Source: UA16 sp002292325
Lineage (GTDB): Bacteria; Bacteroidota; Bacteroidia; Flavobacteriales_D; Sanyastnellaceae
Reading direction: 5' to 3'
Length of the DNA stretch: 64,000 bases
Assembly: GCA_943788645.1 (NCBI GenBank)
Contig: CALSRC010000006.1
Coordinates: 18,879-82,878 of the forward strand
A program made the position numbers and the translations under genes. Below are positions 53,300 through 60,899 of the stretch, one piece after another; position 1 is the first letter of the stretch, and each line of letters opens with the position of its first letter. Below the pieces are notes generated by a model. That model made no database searches and had not been told where the DNA came from. It saw only the letters and a program-made list of their open reading frames with translations.

Positions 53300-54037
53300 T
53301 TAATTCAATAACATCTGGGTGAGCGCAAGATTAGAAATCATGATGATCACCACCGACCAAACGACCGCCTTGGTGCTTGACTTCCCAACTTCCAAAGCTC
53401 CACCTTCAGCAAAATATCCGTGGTAGGCTGATACGCTGGTCAAAACAAATCCAAACACCAGGGTTTTAATCAGAGCGTAAATGACATCAAACACCCGAAA
53501 ATCTACCTGCATTCCGTATTCAAAATCTGCAAGGGGGCTCAATCCTGTCGCCACACCAATCCAGGCGCCTGCACCCACTCCGAGCGCCATACTGAAGACC
53601 ACGAGAAAAGGTACGATAAACACACCCGCAATGATTTTTGGTAAAATCAAATAATTGGCACTGTTCACGCCCATGATCTCCAAGGCGTCTATTTGCTCTG
53701 TGACGCGCATGGTACCGATTTGGGAAGCGATGTTGGATCCCACCTTCCCTGCTAAAATCACCGGAATCAACGTCGGTGAAAATTCGAGAATCATCGTTTG
53801 GCGCACAGTAAAACCAATGGTGTAAACCGGTATCCATCCGCCAATTTGGTGAGCGGTTTGAAGGCATATGACTGCGCCCATGAAAACACTGAGTAGTGCC
53901 ACAATCCCTACAGACTGAAGACCTATGGACTCCAATTCGGTCATAACTAAACCCCTGAAGACATTAAGTTTTTCAGGTCGTCGAAAGCTCCGGGCCAACA
54001 ACCGCACGTATCTTCCAATGTGAAACATCCAGCGCAT
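53300..54037 (-). CDS. MlaE-type ABC permease
   Basis: This 245-residue membrane protein of the MlaE family has an N-terminal helix (MFHIGRYVRLLARSFRRPEKLNVF), then about five transmembrane segments. Conserved blocks are SVGIVALLSVFMGAVICLQTAHQI, EFSPTLIPVILAGKVGSNIASQIGTMRVTEQIDALEIMG-like sequence (about 105-145) and LVFGFVLTSVSAYHGYFAEGGALEVG near the C-terminus. The ATG at 54037 is chosen; longer frames would run into the divergent small lipoprotein gene. Confidence 0.9.
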   Translation of the reverse strand: MRWMFHIGRYVRLLARSFRRPEKLNVFRGLVMTELESIGLQSVGIVALLSVFMGAVICLQTAHQIGGWIPVYTIGFTVRQTMILEFSPTLIPVILAGKVGSNIASQIGTMRVTEQIDALEIMGVNSANYLILPKIIAGVFIVPFLVVFSMALGVGAGAWIGVATGLSPLADFEYGMQVDFRVFDVIYALIKTLVFGFVLTSVSAYHGYFAEGGALEVGKSSTKAVVWSVVIIMISNLALTQMLLN

Positions 54038-54100
54038 GAGGCTAAGGTAGGGCGCAAGCGGCAACGGGTTGAACCGAACTGGTTCGTATTTTCGCGTTGA

Positions 54101-54304
54101 ATGCAATCGAAACCCCATTTGCTGACGGTCTTTATCGTCGGTGCACTTACCCTTGGTGCCTGTAGCAATCAGCGCCCTCATCGAAAATGCAATTGTCCCC
54201 AATGGGCAATTGAATCCGGTCCTGCATCCATCAATGCAGCGAAGTCTCACGGTGAAGCGGTAATGGAAGTGGACGATGCTTTTTTAATAACCGCGCAACC
54301 TTAA
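54101..54304 (+). CDS. Small lipoprotein, unknown
   Basis: The product is 67 residues with a short lipoprotein signal (LTVFIVGALTLGAC, Cys at about 21) followed by a basic CxC motif (HRKCNCPQW, about 28-36). The lipobox, the ATG and the fit between the divergent mlaE-like start and manC (three bases downstream) support a real gene. The function is unknown. A CNCP motif could bind metal, but that is speculation. Confidence 0.6.
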   Translation: MQSKPHLLTVFIVGALTLGACSNQRPHRKCNCPQWAIESGPASINAAKSHGEAVMEVDDAFLITAQP

Positions 54305-54307
54305 TCC

Positions 54308-55408
54308 ATGAATTCAAATACGTACGCCGTCATTATGGCAGGTGGCATAGGCAGTCGGTTCTGGCCAATGAGCAAAGAATCTCAACCCAAACAATTCCTG
54401 GACATACTCGGCACCGGAAAGTCGTTGATCCAAATGACATTCGACCGCCTCAATCGCGTGGTTCCCACCGAGAACATCCTGGTAGTGACCCAAGAGCGTT
54501 ACCGTGAATTGGTCGAAGCCCATCTACCGGCTCTTCCTGCAGAAAACACGCTGTGCGAGCCTTTCATGCGCAACACGGCTCCTTGTATCGCCTATGCTAA
54601 CCATTGGATTGCCAATAAAGCTGGCAAGGACGCCACCGATGCAGCAGTCATTGTAGCGCCGTCAGACCATTTGATTCTAAAAGAAAATGATTTTTTAGAA
54701 ATCGTCGAGGTCGCCCTGGATCATACACGACAGACCAATCAATTGGTCACCCTCGGCATCCACCCTTCACGGCCAGATACGGGGTATGGTTACATTCAGT
54801 TCGAAGACCACCCAGATGCCTCTGATCATCGCGTTCGCATGGTCAAAACATTCACCGAAAAGCCTCAAATCGATCTGGCCGAGCAATTTTTGGCATCGGG
54901 CGATTTCTATTGGAACTCCGGAATATTCATTTGGAGTTTGGAAAACATTACGTCAGCATTTGAGACCCACCTGGGGGACATGCAAAACCTATTTCAAGAA
55001 CATGCCGATGCTTTTGGCACATCCCAAGAGATGGAGACCATACGAGCGATTTATGGCGATTGCGAAAACATCTCCATCGATTATGGCATCATGGAAAAAG
55101 CTCACAATGTAGCTGTCGTTCTCTCCGATTTTGGTTGGAGCGACTTGGGAACGTGGGGGTCCTTGCACGAGAAACTAGAGCAAGATTCGCATGGAAATGG
55201 AGTGAGTGGGGTTCATTTGGTTGCGCATGATTCTGCAGGAAACGTAGTCGCAGGAGAAGCATCCGAAAAAAAGAAACTCATCGCTTTACGCGGTCTCAAT
55301 GACTACATCGTAGTCGATACTTCGGACGCGTTATTGATTTGTCCAAAATCCGATGAGCAGTGGATCAAACAATTGGTCACCGAGCTCAAAGCAAAAAAAG
55401 GAAGTTGA
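54308..55408 (+). CDS. manC: Mannose-1-phosphate guanylyltransferase
   Basis: The enzyme makes GDP-mannose from mannose 1-phosphate and GTP for surface glycans. The 366-residue protein has the nucleotidyltransferase motif AGGIGSRFWPMSKESQPKQFL (about 11-31), RNTAPCIAYA, VAPSDHLI, FTEKPQIDLAEQFL and YWNSGIFIW. It ends with SIDYGIMEKA and DFGWSDLGTWGSL. It lacks the phosphomannose isomerase domain of bifunctional ManC/AlgA proteins. The end lies seven bases from the convergent fumC. Confidence 0.94.
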   Translation: MNSNTYAVIMAGGIGSRFWPMSKESQPKQFLDILGTGKSLIQMTFDRLNRVVPTENILVVTQERYRELVEAHLPALPAENTLCEPFMRNTAPCIAYANHWIANKAGKDATDAAVIVAPSDHLILKENDFLEIVEVALDHTRQTNQLVTLGIHPSRPDTGYGYIQFEDHPDASDHRVRMVKTFTEKPQIDLAEQFLASGDFYWNSGIFIWSLENITSAFETHLGDMQNLFQEHADAFGTSQEMETIRAIYGDCENISIDYGIMEKAHNVAVVLSDFGWSDLGTWGSLHEKLEQDSHGNGVSGVHLVAHDSAGNVVAGEASEKKKLIALRGLNDYIVVDTSDALLICPKSDEQWIKQLVTELKAKKGS

Positions 55409-55415
55409 TCAAGGC

Positions 55416-56810
55416 TTAGCGACCCGTCATATCTGCGGGAACCACCCAGGCATCATATTCTGCTTCCGTCAAGTAACCCGTGGACAGAGCGGCTGCCTTC
55501 AGCGTCGTGCCCTCCGTATGGGCCTTGTTCGCGATTTCGGCCGCCTTGTAATAGCCGATCTTGGTGTTGAGCGCAGTGACCAGCATCAAGCTGTTCTGCA
55601 GCAATTCATCGATTCGAGCTTGGTTCGGTTCAATCCCTTCAACACAGTGCGCACTGAAAGAGGCGCAAGCGTCGCCCAACAGCCGAGCACTTTCCAATAT
55701 GTTTCGGGCCATCATGGGCTTGAACACATTCAATTCGTAGTGACCTTGCGCACCGCCGACGGCAATCGCAACATCGTTGCCTATAACTTGGGCACAGACC
55801 ATCGTTAACGCTTCCGATTGGGTTGGGTTGACCTTCCCAGGCATGATGCTTGAACCTGGTTCGTTGGCTGGAATCGTGATTTCGCCGATTCCTGAACGTG
55901 GGCCCGAAGCCATCATCCGGATGTCATTCCCGATTTTATTGAGCGAAACGGCCAATTGTCGCAAAGCTCCATGCGCCTCAACAATGGCGTCATGGGCTGC
56001 GAGGGCTTCAAATTTATTCTGAGCCGTGACGAATGGATGACCCGTCAATTCAGCGATGTGCGACGCGACTCGCTCAGCGTACCCTTCTGGAGTATTGATT
56101 CCCGTTCCCACCGCGGTACCTCCCAAAGCGAGTTCGGAAAGGTGTTCAAGGGCATTATCGAGGGCCTTCAGACCAAAGTCAAGCTGCGCGACGTACCCTC
56201 CAAATTCCTGACCCAACGTCAACGGCGTCGCATCCATGAGATGCGTCCGTCCAATTTTTACAACATCCGCAAAATCCTCGGCCTTGGACCGAAGTGAATC
56301 GCGCAAGCCTACCACACCTGGAATCGTGGTTTTCACGATCATTCGATAGGCTGCTATATGCATCGCGGTTGGAAACGTATCGTTTGACGATTGCGATTTA
56401 TTGACATCGTCGTTCGGATGCACGGGACGTGTTCCGACTCCCAAAGAACCGCCATCGATCATGTGAGCTCGGTTGGCTACGACTTCATTGACATTCATGT
56501 TCGACTGGGTACCCGATCCGGTCTGCCAAATAACCAAAGGAAACTGATCGACCCATTGTCCCGCAATAATTTCATCACACGCCTGCGCGATCAGATCCCG
56601 TTTTTTCAACTCCAATCCACCCAATTCAGCATTGGTGTAGGCTGCCGCCTTTTTGAGGTAGGCGAATGCTTCAATGATTTCCATCGGCATGGAGGCCGTT
56701 GCACCAATTTTGAAATTATTTCTAGAGCGCTCCGTTTGTGGACCCCAGAGGGCTTCGGCCGGGACTTGGACTTCTCCGATTGTGTCTTTCTCGATGCGGA
56801 ATGCACTCAT
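55416..56810 (-). CDS. fumC: Class II fumarate hydratase
   Basis: FumC hydrates fumarate to malate in the citric acid cycle without an iron-sulfur cluster. The 464-residue protein starts with FRIEKDTIGEVQVPAEALWGPQT. It has SGTQSNMNVNEVVANRA (about 97-113), VHPNDDVNKSQSSNDTFPTAMH, HLMDATPLTLGQEF, and the superfamily signature GSSIMPGKVNPTQSE (about 318-332) with the active-site Ser. It sits 13 bases downstream of prfB in the same direction. Confidence 0.96.
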   Translation of the reverse strand: MSAFRIEKDTIGEVQVPAEALWGPQTERSRNNFKIGATASMPMEIIEAFAYLKKAAAYTNAELGGLELKKRDLIAQACDEIIAGQWVDQFPLVIWQTGSGTQSNMNVNEVVANRAHMIDGGSLGVGTRPVHPNDDVNKSQSSNDTFPTAMHIAAYRMIVKTTIPGVVGLRDSLRSKAEDFADVVKIGRTHLMDATPLTLGQEFGGYVAQLDFGLKALDNALEHLSELALGGTAVGTGINTPEGYAERVASHIAELTGHPFVTAQNKFEALAAHDAIVEAHGALRQLAVSLNKIGNDIRMMASGPRSGIGEITIPANEPGSSIMPGKVNPTQSEALTMVCAQVIGNDVAIAVGGAQGHYELNVFKPMMARNILESARLLGDACASFSAHCVEGIEPNQARIDELLQNSLMLVTALNTKIGYYKAAEIANKAHTEGTTLKAAALSTGYLTEAEYDAWVVPADMTGR

Positions 56811-56823
56811 GATTTGACTGGAT

Positions 56824-57933
56824 TTAAGCTTGTTCTGCTTGTTTGGCGCCGGATCCGGCTTGCATTAAAAAGGCCTTCAAAAATTCATCGATTTCGCCAT
56901 TCATGACCGCATCGACATTGGATGTCTCGTAACTGGTTCGAACATCCTTCACCATCTTGTATGGCTGCATGACGTAAGATCGAATCTGAGATCCCCATTC
57001 AATCTTTTTCTTGCCCGCCTCAATTTCAGCCCGTGCCTCATTGCGCTTGGCCCGCTCCATCTCGAACAACTGAGATTTGAGCAGCTGCATGGCCTTTTCT
57101 TTGTTGCCCAACTGACTTCGGGTTTCCGTGTTGTCAATGACAATTCCCGTGGGCGCATGGCGCAAACGAACGCCGGTTTCTACCTTGTTGACGTTTTGGC
57201 CTCCTGCTCCCCCCGAGCGAAATGTCTCCCAGGTGAGATCGGAAGGGTTTACTTCAATTTCAATCGAATCATCCACTAACGGATACACGTACACCGAAAC
57301 AAACGACGTATGACGTCGGGCTTGGCTATCAAACGGACTGATGCGCACCAATCGGTGCACGCCGTTTTCACCCTTCAACATGCCAAATGCAAAGTCGCCT
57401 TCAAATTCCAAGGTCACCTGTTTGATTCCAGCCACATCGCCATCTTGCAAATCCAATTCCTTGACTTTGAATCCTGCCCGGTCTCCGTACATCCGATACA
57501 TCCTCATCAGCATGGAAGCCCAGTCACAGCTTTCTGTCCCCCCTGCTCCAGAGGTAATTTGCATGACTGCATTGAGGTTATCCTCCTCGGCATTCAGCAT
57601 GTTCTTGAACTCCAGTTCTTCCAAAGCGATTTCTGCAGCCTTCAATGCCTCTGCGGCTTCTGCTTCCTCCGCCTCACCGGCTTTCAGAAACTCAAAAAGC
57701 ACCTGGGCATCATCCAATGAAGAGGAACACGATTCAAAGCTTTTGGTCCAAGACTTCAATGTCCGTAACCGCTTCATCACCAACTCTGCTTCCTTGGAAT
57801 TGGTCCAAAATTCCGGGTCTTGGGTTCGCTTCTCCTCTTCTGCTATTTCAATTAATTTCTCGTCAATGGCCAAGTAGCCACGCAAGTCTTCCACGCGCTT
57901 TCGCAGCGAATTCAGTTGGTCAATCGTGATCAT
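56824..57933 (-). CDS. prfB: Peptide chain release factor 2, encoded without a frameshift site
   Basis: RF2 ends translation at UAA and UGA. The 369-residue protein has the anticodon-like SPF tripeptide in RLVRISPFDSQARRHTSF (about 195-212) and the GGQ loop in SGGAGGQNVNKVETGVRL (about 240-257). At the point where many bacteria have an in-frame UGA and a programmed +1 shift (after LRGYL), this gene reads straight through as LRGYLAIDEKL with no stop and no upstream Shine-Dalgarno-like element. The ATG at 57933 is chosen over a TTG at 57942. It is seven bases from the end of recX, upstream in the same direction. Confidence 0.95.
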   Translation of the reverse strand: MITIDQLNSLRKRVEDLRGYLAIDEKLIEIAEEEKRTQDPEFWTNSKEAELVMKRLRTLKSWTKSFESCSSSLDDAQVLFEFLKAGEAEEAEAAEALKAAEIALEELEFKNMLNAEEDNLNAVMQITSGAGGTESCDWASMLMRMYRMYGDRAGFKVKELDLQDGDVAGIKQVTLEFEGDFAFGMLKGENGVHRLVRISPFDSQARRHTSFVSVYVYPLVDDSIEIEVNPSDLTWETFRSGGAGGQNVNKVETGVRLRHAPTGIVIDNTETRSQLGNKEKAMQLLKSQLFEMERAKRNEARAEIEAGKKKIEWGSQIRSYVMQPYKMVKDVRTSYETSNVDAVMNGEIDEFLKAFLMQAGSGAKQAEQA

Positions 57934-57949
57934 ACCGTGCAAATTTAAC

Positions 57950-58387
57950 TCAGGGGGCCTCTGCTTCCTCGAGCATCCTCAAGATCTCATTCACATGAAA
58001 TCCCCGATTGAGTAAAAATCGAATGACGCGTTCACGATTCTCTGGCAGGTCCTTCGATCGCCGTTCAATCAATTCCGCAAGCAAATCCCTGAATCGGGAT
58101 TGAGGAACATCGGCCACTGAGCTTTCTGCTTGAGTGCCCGAGAATCCCTTTTGCCGAAGACCTTGGATGATGCGTCTTGGGCCCCATCCCTTGTACTCGA
58201 CATGTGCGCGTACATACGACTCTAAAAATCGGGCGTTGGATAAGAAGTTCTCGACAACAAGCGCGTCAATTACTTGATTAACAGTTGATTCTGGTACCCC
58301 GTGTGGGTGTAACTTTCGTTTCACATCGAACGTACAACGCTCCTGTATACTGCACCATCGGCGCATTTTTTCCATCCATTCCTCCAT
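57950..58387 (-). CDS. recX: RecX regulatory protein
   Basis: RecX binds RecA filaments and limits recombination. From the ATG at 58387 the protein has 145 residues, in three-helix repeats. Blocks are CSIQERCTFDVKRKL, VIDALVVENFLSNARFLESYVRAHVEYKGWGPRRIIQGLRQKG-like sequence (about 40-85) and NRERVIRFLLNRGFHVNEIL at the end. A TTG at 58408 is an alternative start. It is divergent from the DUF349 gene and followed by prfB. Confidence 0.87.
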   Translation of the reverse strand: MEEWMEKMRRWCSIQERCTFDVKRKLHPHGVPESTVNQVIDALVVENFLSNARFLESYVRAHVEYKGWGPRRIIQGLRQKGFSGTQAESSVADVPQSRFRDLLAELIERRSKDLPENRERVIRFLLNRGFHVNEILRMLEEAEAP

Positions 58388-58470
58388 CGAAGGGTGAATT
58401 TGGCTCAAAATGCCGTGAAAACAAGGGCTTTAAACGATATTTGCACTCCAAAATTTAAAAGCGTCGACCG

Positions 58471-60213
58471 ATGAGGTCAGAGATTTTATCCCGTATCCAA
58501 TCCTTGCTGCAGCAAGAAGATTTAGAAAGCATCCGAGTTGAGGTTCGTCAGGCCATTGAGCAATTTCGTGCATTAACGAAGGAAGAAGTGCGCACCCAGC
58601 GCGAAGCTTGGGCGGCTTCAGACAAAGATGTAGACGCTGTTTTTGAGTACAGTTCTGCCCCTGAAGAAGAAGGGTTTGAAGTGGCTGTAACGGCATTCAA
58701 AGAACGCGAAAAAGCGTGGCGCAAGGTCATAGCGGAAGAGCAACGCCTCAACCTCGAAAAAAAGCTCGCGATGCTAGAGCGCCTTCGACAAACCATCCAA
58801 GAGGAGGAGAACATTGGGGCCGCATTCGCTGTCTTCAATGAGGTTCGAGAAGAATGGAATAAAATTGGAGACGTCCCCGGAGATCAATTCAAAGAAGTAC
58901 ATGACCAGTATTACAGGCTTCAGGATGAGTTCTTCTACAACATCACCATTTACAAAGAACTCAAGGAGCACGACCTCAAAGTGAACCTGAAGAAGAAGGA
59001 AGATTTAATTGTTAAAGCGAATGAAATCGCCCAGATCGAATCCCTGAACGAACGTCAAAATCAAGCACGCGCCATCCAAAAACAATGGATGGACATCGGG
59101 CCTTCCCCGCGCGAAACCTACAAGGAACTTTCGGATCAATTCTTCGGAATTATCCGGCCCATTTTCGAAGCAGTCAAAGCCCACTACGATCAAATTCGGG
59201 CGACTTTCCAGACAAATGCCGATGCCAAGTCAGCCCTGATTGAACGGGTCCGCGAAGTCGTCGCCGAGGAAGTTGACGATTCGCATGAAGCATGGCAAGC
59301 GGCCACTTCCAAGATACTCGCCTTGCAAAAAGAGTGGAAGGCAAGTGGGTTTGCTGGAAAGGAACAAAACGAAACACTTTGGAACCAATTCCGGGAGTTG
59401 GTGGATGTCTTCTTCGGAAAGAAACAGCTCTTCTACGACGGCCAAAAAGCCGTGACCAATGAATTCAAAACGCAAAAGGCTGCGTTAATTGAAAAGGCGG
59501 AGGCGCTGTCCTCGAGCACGAACTGGAGAGAAGACGCTCCGAAAATGATGGATTTGCAAAAGGAGTGGAAAGCCGTCGGCGCTTGCCCTCCCAGAGAAGA
59601 GCAAAAACTTTGGCGTCGATTCCGAAAGGCCCAAGATCAATTCTTCAATGCACGCAAAACGGAAATGGCGGGCAAAATTGAAGAAGAAAAAGAAAACCTG
59701 AAGAAGAAGAAATCCTTGATTGAGGAAATCAAAGGCTATGTGATAACCGGGAAACGAAAGGATGACTTGGATGCGTTAAAAGCATTTTCAGTCCGTTGGA
59801 ATGAAGTAGGCTTCATCCCCCGAAAATCATTGGACGCCGTCATGGAAAGTTACCGGAAGGCCATGGACGTGCATTACGATGCTCTGAGCGCACAAAAGTC
59901 GGAACGGGCCATGGAAACGTACAAACAACGGGTCGAAAATCTAGTCGAATCCGATGCGAATAGCGTGCGCCGTGAACAGCACATTTTGCGCGAAAAGTTG
60001 ACTCGAATCATCAGCCGAATCAACAAAACGGAAGAAAATCTAGAGCGTTTCACAGGAAAAGGAGCCGAAAGCATCCGCGCCCAATACGAGAAATCAATGG
60101 AGGCGGACAAGCAGGAAGTCGAAGAGATCAAGGAAAAGCTCAAAATGCTTCGAACCGCCACACAAAGTGCAGAAAAAGAGGAGGGAAAAGAAGAGCAAAA
60201 ACCAGGTCAATAA
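58471..60213 (+). CDS. DUF349-repeat protein, largely helical
   Basis: The 580-residue, strongly charged, helical protein is made of several copies of the roughly 70-residue DUF349 unit. Each has a W.(E/D)(I/V)G or W(K/M).(V/I/S)G core: EWNKIGDVPGDQFKEVHDQYYRLQDEFF, QWMDIGPSPRETYKELSDQFFG, EWKASGFAGKEQNETLWNQFRELV, EWKAVGACPPREEQKLWRRFRKAQDQFF and RWNEVGFIPRKSLDAVMESYRKA. Unit spacing is about 70 residues between 110 and 470. The C-terminal 100 residues form a coiled coil ending in a Lys/Glu-rich tail. The role is unknown. The end lies three bases from the convergent deacetylase gene. Confidence 0.88.
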   Translation: MRSEILSRIQSLLQQEDLESIRVEVRQAIEQFRALTKEEVRTQREAWAASDKDVDAVFEYSSAPEEEGFEVAVTAFKEREKAWRKVIAEEQRLNLEKKLAMLERLRQTIQEEENIGAAFAVFNEVREEWNKIGDVPGDQFKEVHDQYYRLQDEFFYNITIYKELKEHDLKVNLKKKEDLIVKANEIAQIESLNERQNQARAIQKQWMDIGPSPRETYKELSDQFFGIIRPIFEAVKAHYDQIRATFQTNADAKSALIERVREVVAEEVDDSHEAWQAATSKILALQKEWKASGFAGKEQNETLWNQFRELVDVFFGKKQLFYDGQKAVTNEFKTQKAALIEKAEALSSSTNWREDAPKMMDLQKEWKAVGACPPREEQKLWRRFRKAQDQFFNARKTEMAGKIEEEKENLKKKKSLIEEIKGYVITGKRKDDLDALKAFSVRWNEVGFIPRKSLDAVMESYRKAMDVHYDALSAQKSERAMETYKQRVENLVESDANSVRREQHILREKLTRIISRINKTEENLERFTGKGAESIRAQYEKSMEADKQEVEEIKEKLKMLRTATQSAEKEEGKEEQKPGQ

Positions 60214-60216
60214 ACC

Positions 60217-60846
60217 TCAACCTGCTGACGGAAGCAAGTGGCAGCGATACCCTTCTGAATGCAACCATTCCAAGTAAGGCCTGAGAATAGGCAACAAGCG
60301 TGGAGCGGCTCGCTCTGAATCGTGGAACACGACAATGGCACCGGGCCGAGTGTTGACCATCAAATGATCAAAACAGTCTTCAGGCGTCTTCTTCACATCG
60401 AAATCTGCACTCAGGACATCCCACATCACAATATTCGTCTTGTCCATTAAAGCATCCGCTTGTGAGCGGGTAATTCGCCCATATGGCGGACGAAAACGCA
60501 ATGCTTTCGTAGTGCGTTGGCAGGCTAAATAACTTTTGAGGTAGGTGAAATTCGATGTGTTCCAGCCTGACTCATGGGACTGCGTGTGGTTGCCAATTTC
60601 ATGACCTGCAGCGCGCAGCTCCTCCATGACATCCGGATAGCGATCCACATTTTCCCCGACACAGAAAAACGTCGCGGGCACATCGAATGAAGCCAAAATG
60701 TCCATGGTCTGACGTGTGATTACCGGATGTGGTCCATCATCAAAGGTCAAATAAACCGCAGGCATACCTTCCATGAATGAAGGTCCGTGCCACGTCATTT
60801 GAGAAGCCATGGCTTTCACGATAGGGGGAGTCCGCCGCAAATACAC
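60217..60846 (-). CDS. Polysaccharide deacetylase (CE4, NodB-like)
   Basis: This is a carbohydrate esterase 4 domain with motif 1 YLTFDDGPHPVIT (catalytic Asp-Asp), motif 2 HEIGNHTQSHE (two metal-binding His), motif 3 FRPPYGRIT, and the later motifs MWDVLSADFD and AIVVFHDSE. Such enzymes remove N-acetyl groups from peptidoglycan or other glycans. The short N-terminus before the domain (YLRRTPPIVKAM) matches Bacteroidota members. The start is set at GTG 60846; a later ATG at 60807 is possible, and an upstream TTG-type start would run into leuS. No signal peptide is visible, so location is uncertain. Confidence 0.88.
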   Translation of the reverse strand: MYLRRTPPIVKAMASQMTWHGPSFMEGMPAVYLTFDDGPHPVITRQTMDILASFDVPATFFCVGENVDRYPDVMEELRAAGHEIGNHTQSHESGWNTSNFTYLKSYLACQRTTKALRFRPPYGRITRSQADALMDKTNIVMWDVLSADFDVKKTPEDCFDHLMVNTRPGAIVVFHDSERAAPRLLPILRPYLEWLHSEGYRCHLLPSAG

Positions 60847-60872
60847 GCGGTAAAGATACCGTACCGGTCGAC

Positions 60873-60880
60873 TACCTTTG
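60873..60880 (+). promoter_or_regulatory. -7 box (TACCTTTG) of leuS
   Basis: TACCTTTG fits TAnnTTTG exactly and lies 20 bases upstream of the leuS ATG at 60900, in the 53-base gap between divergent starts. A matching -33 TTG is not seen. The box is followed by GCAGCG-like sequence, as at ispG. Confidence 0.5.
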
Positions 60881-60899
60881 CAGCGAACTCGGCAACGGT

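Noticed and set aside
58399..58443. Possible promoter (TTTG ... GATATTTG) upstream of the DUF349 gene
   Set aside because: The -7 box has a mismatch and the spacer is about 33 bases, far from the consensus.
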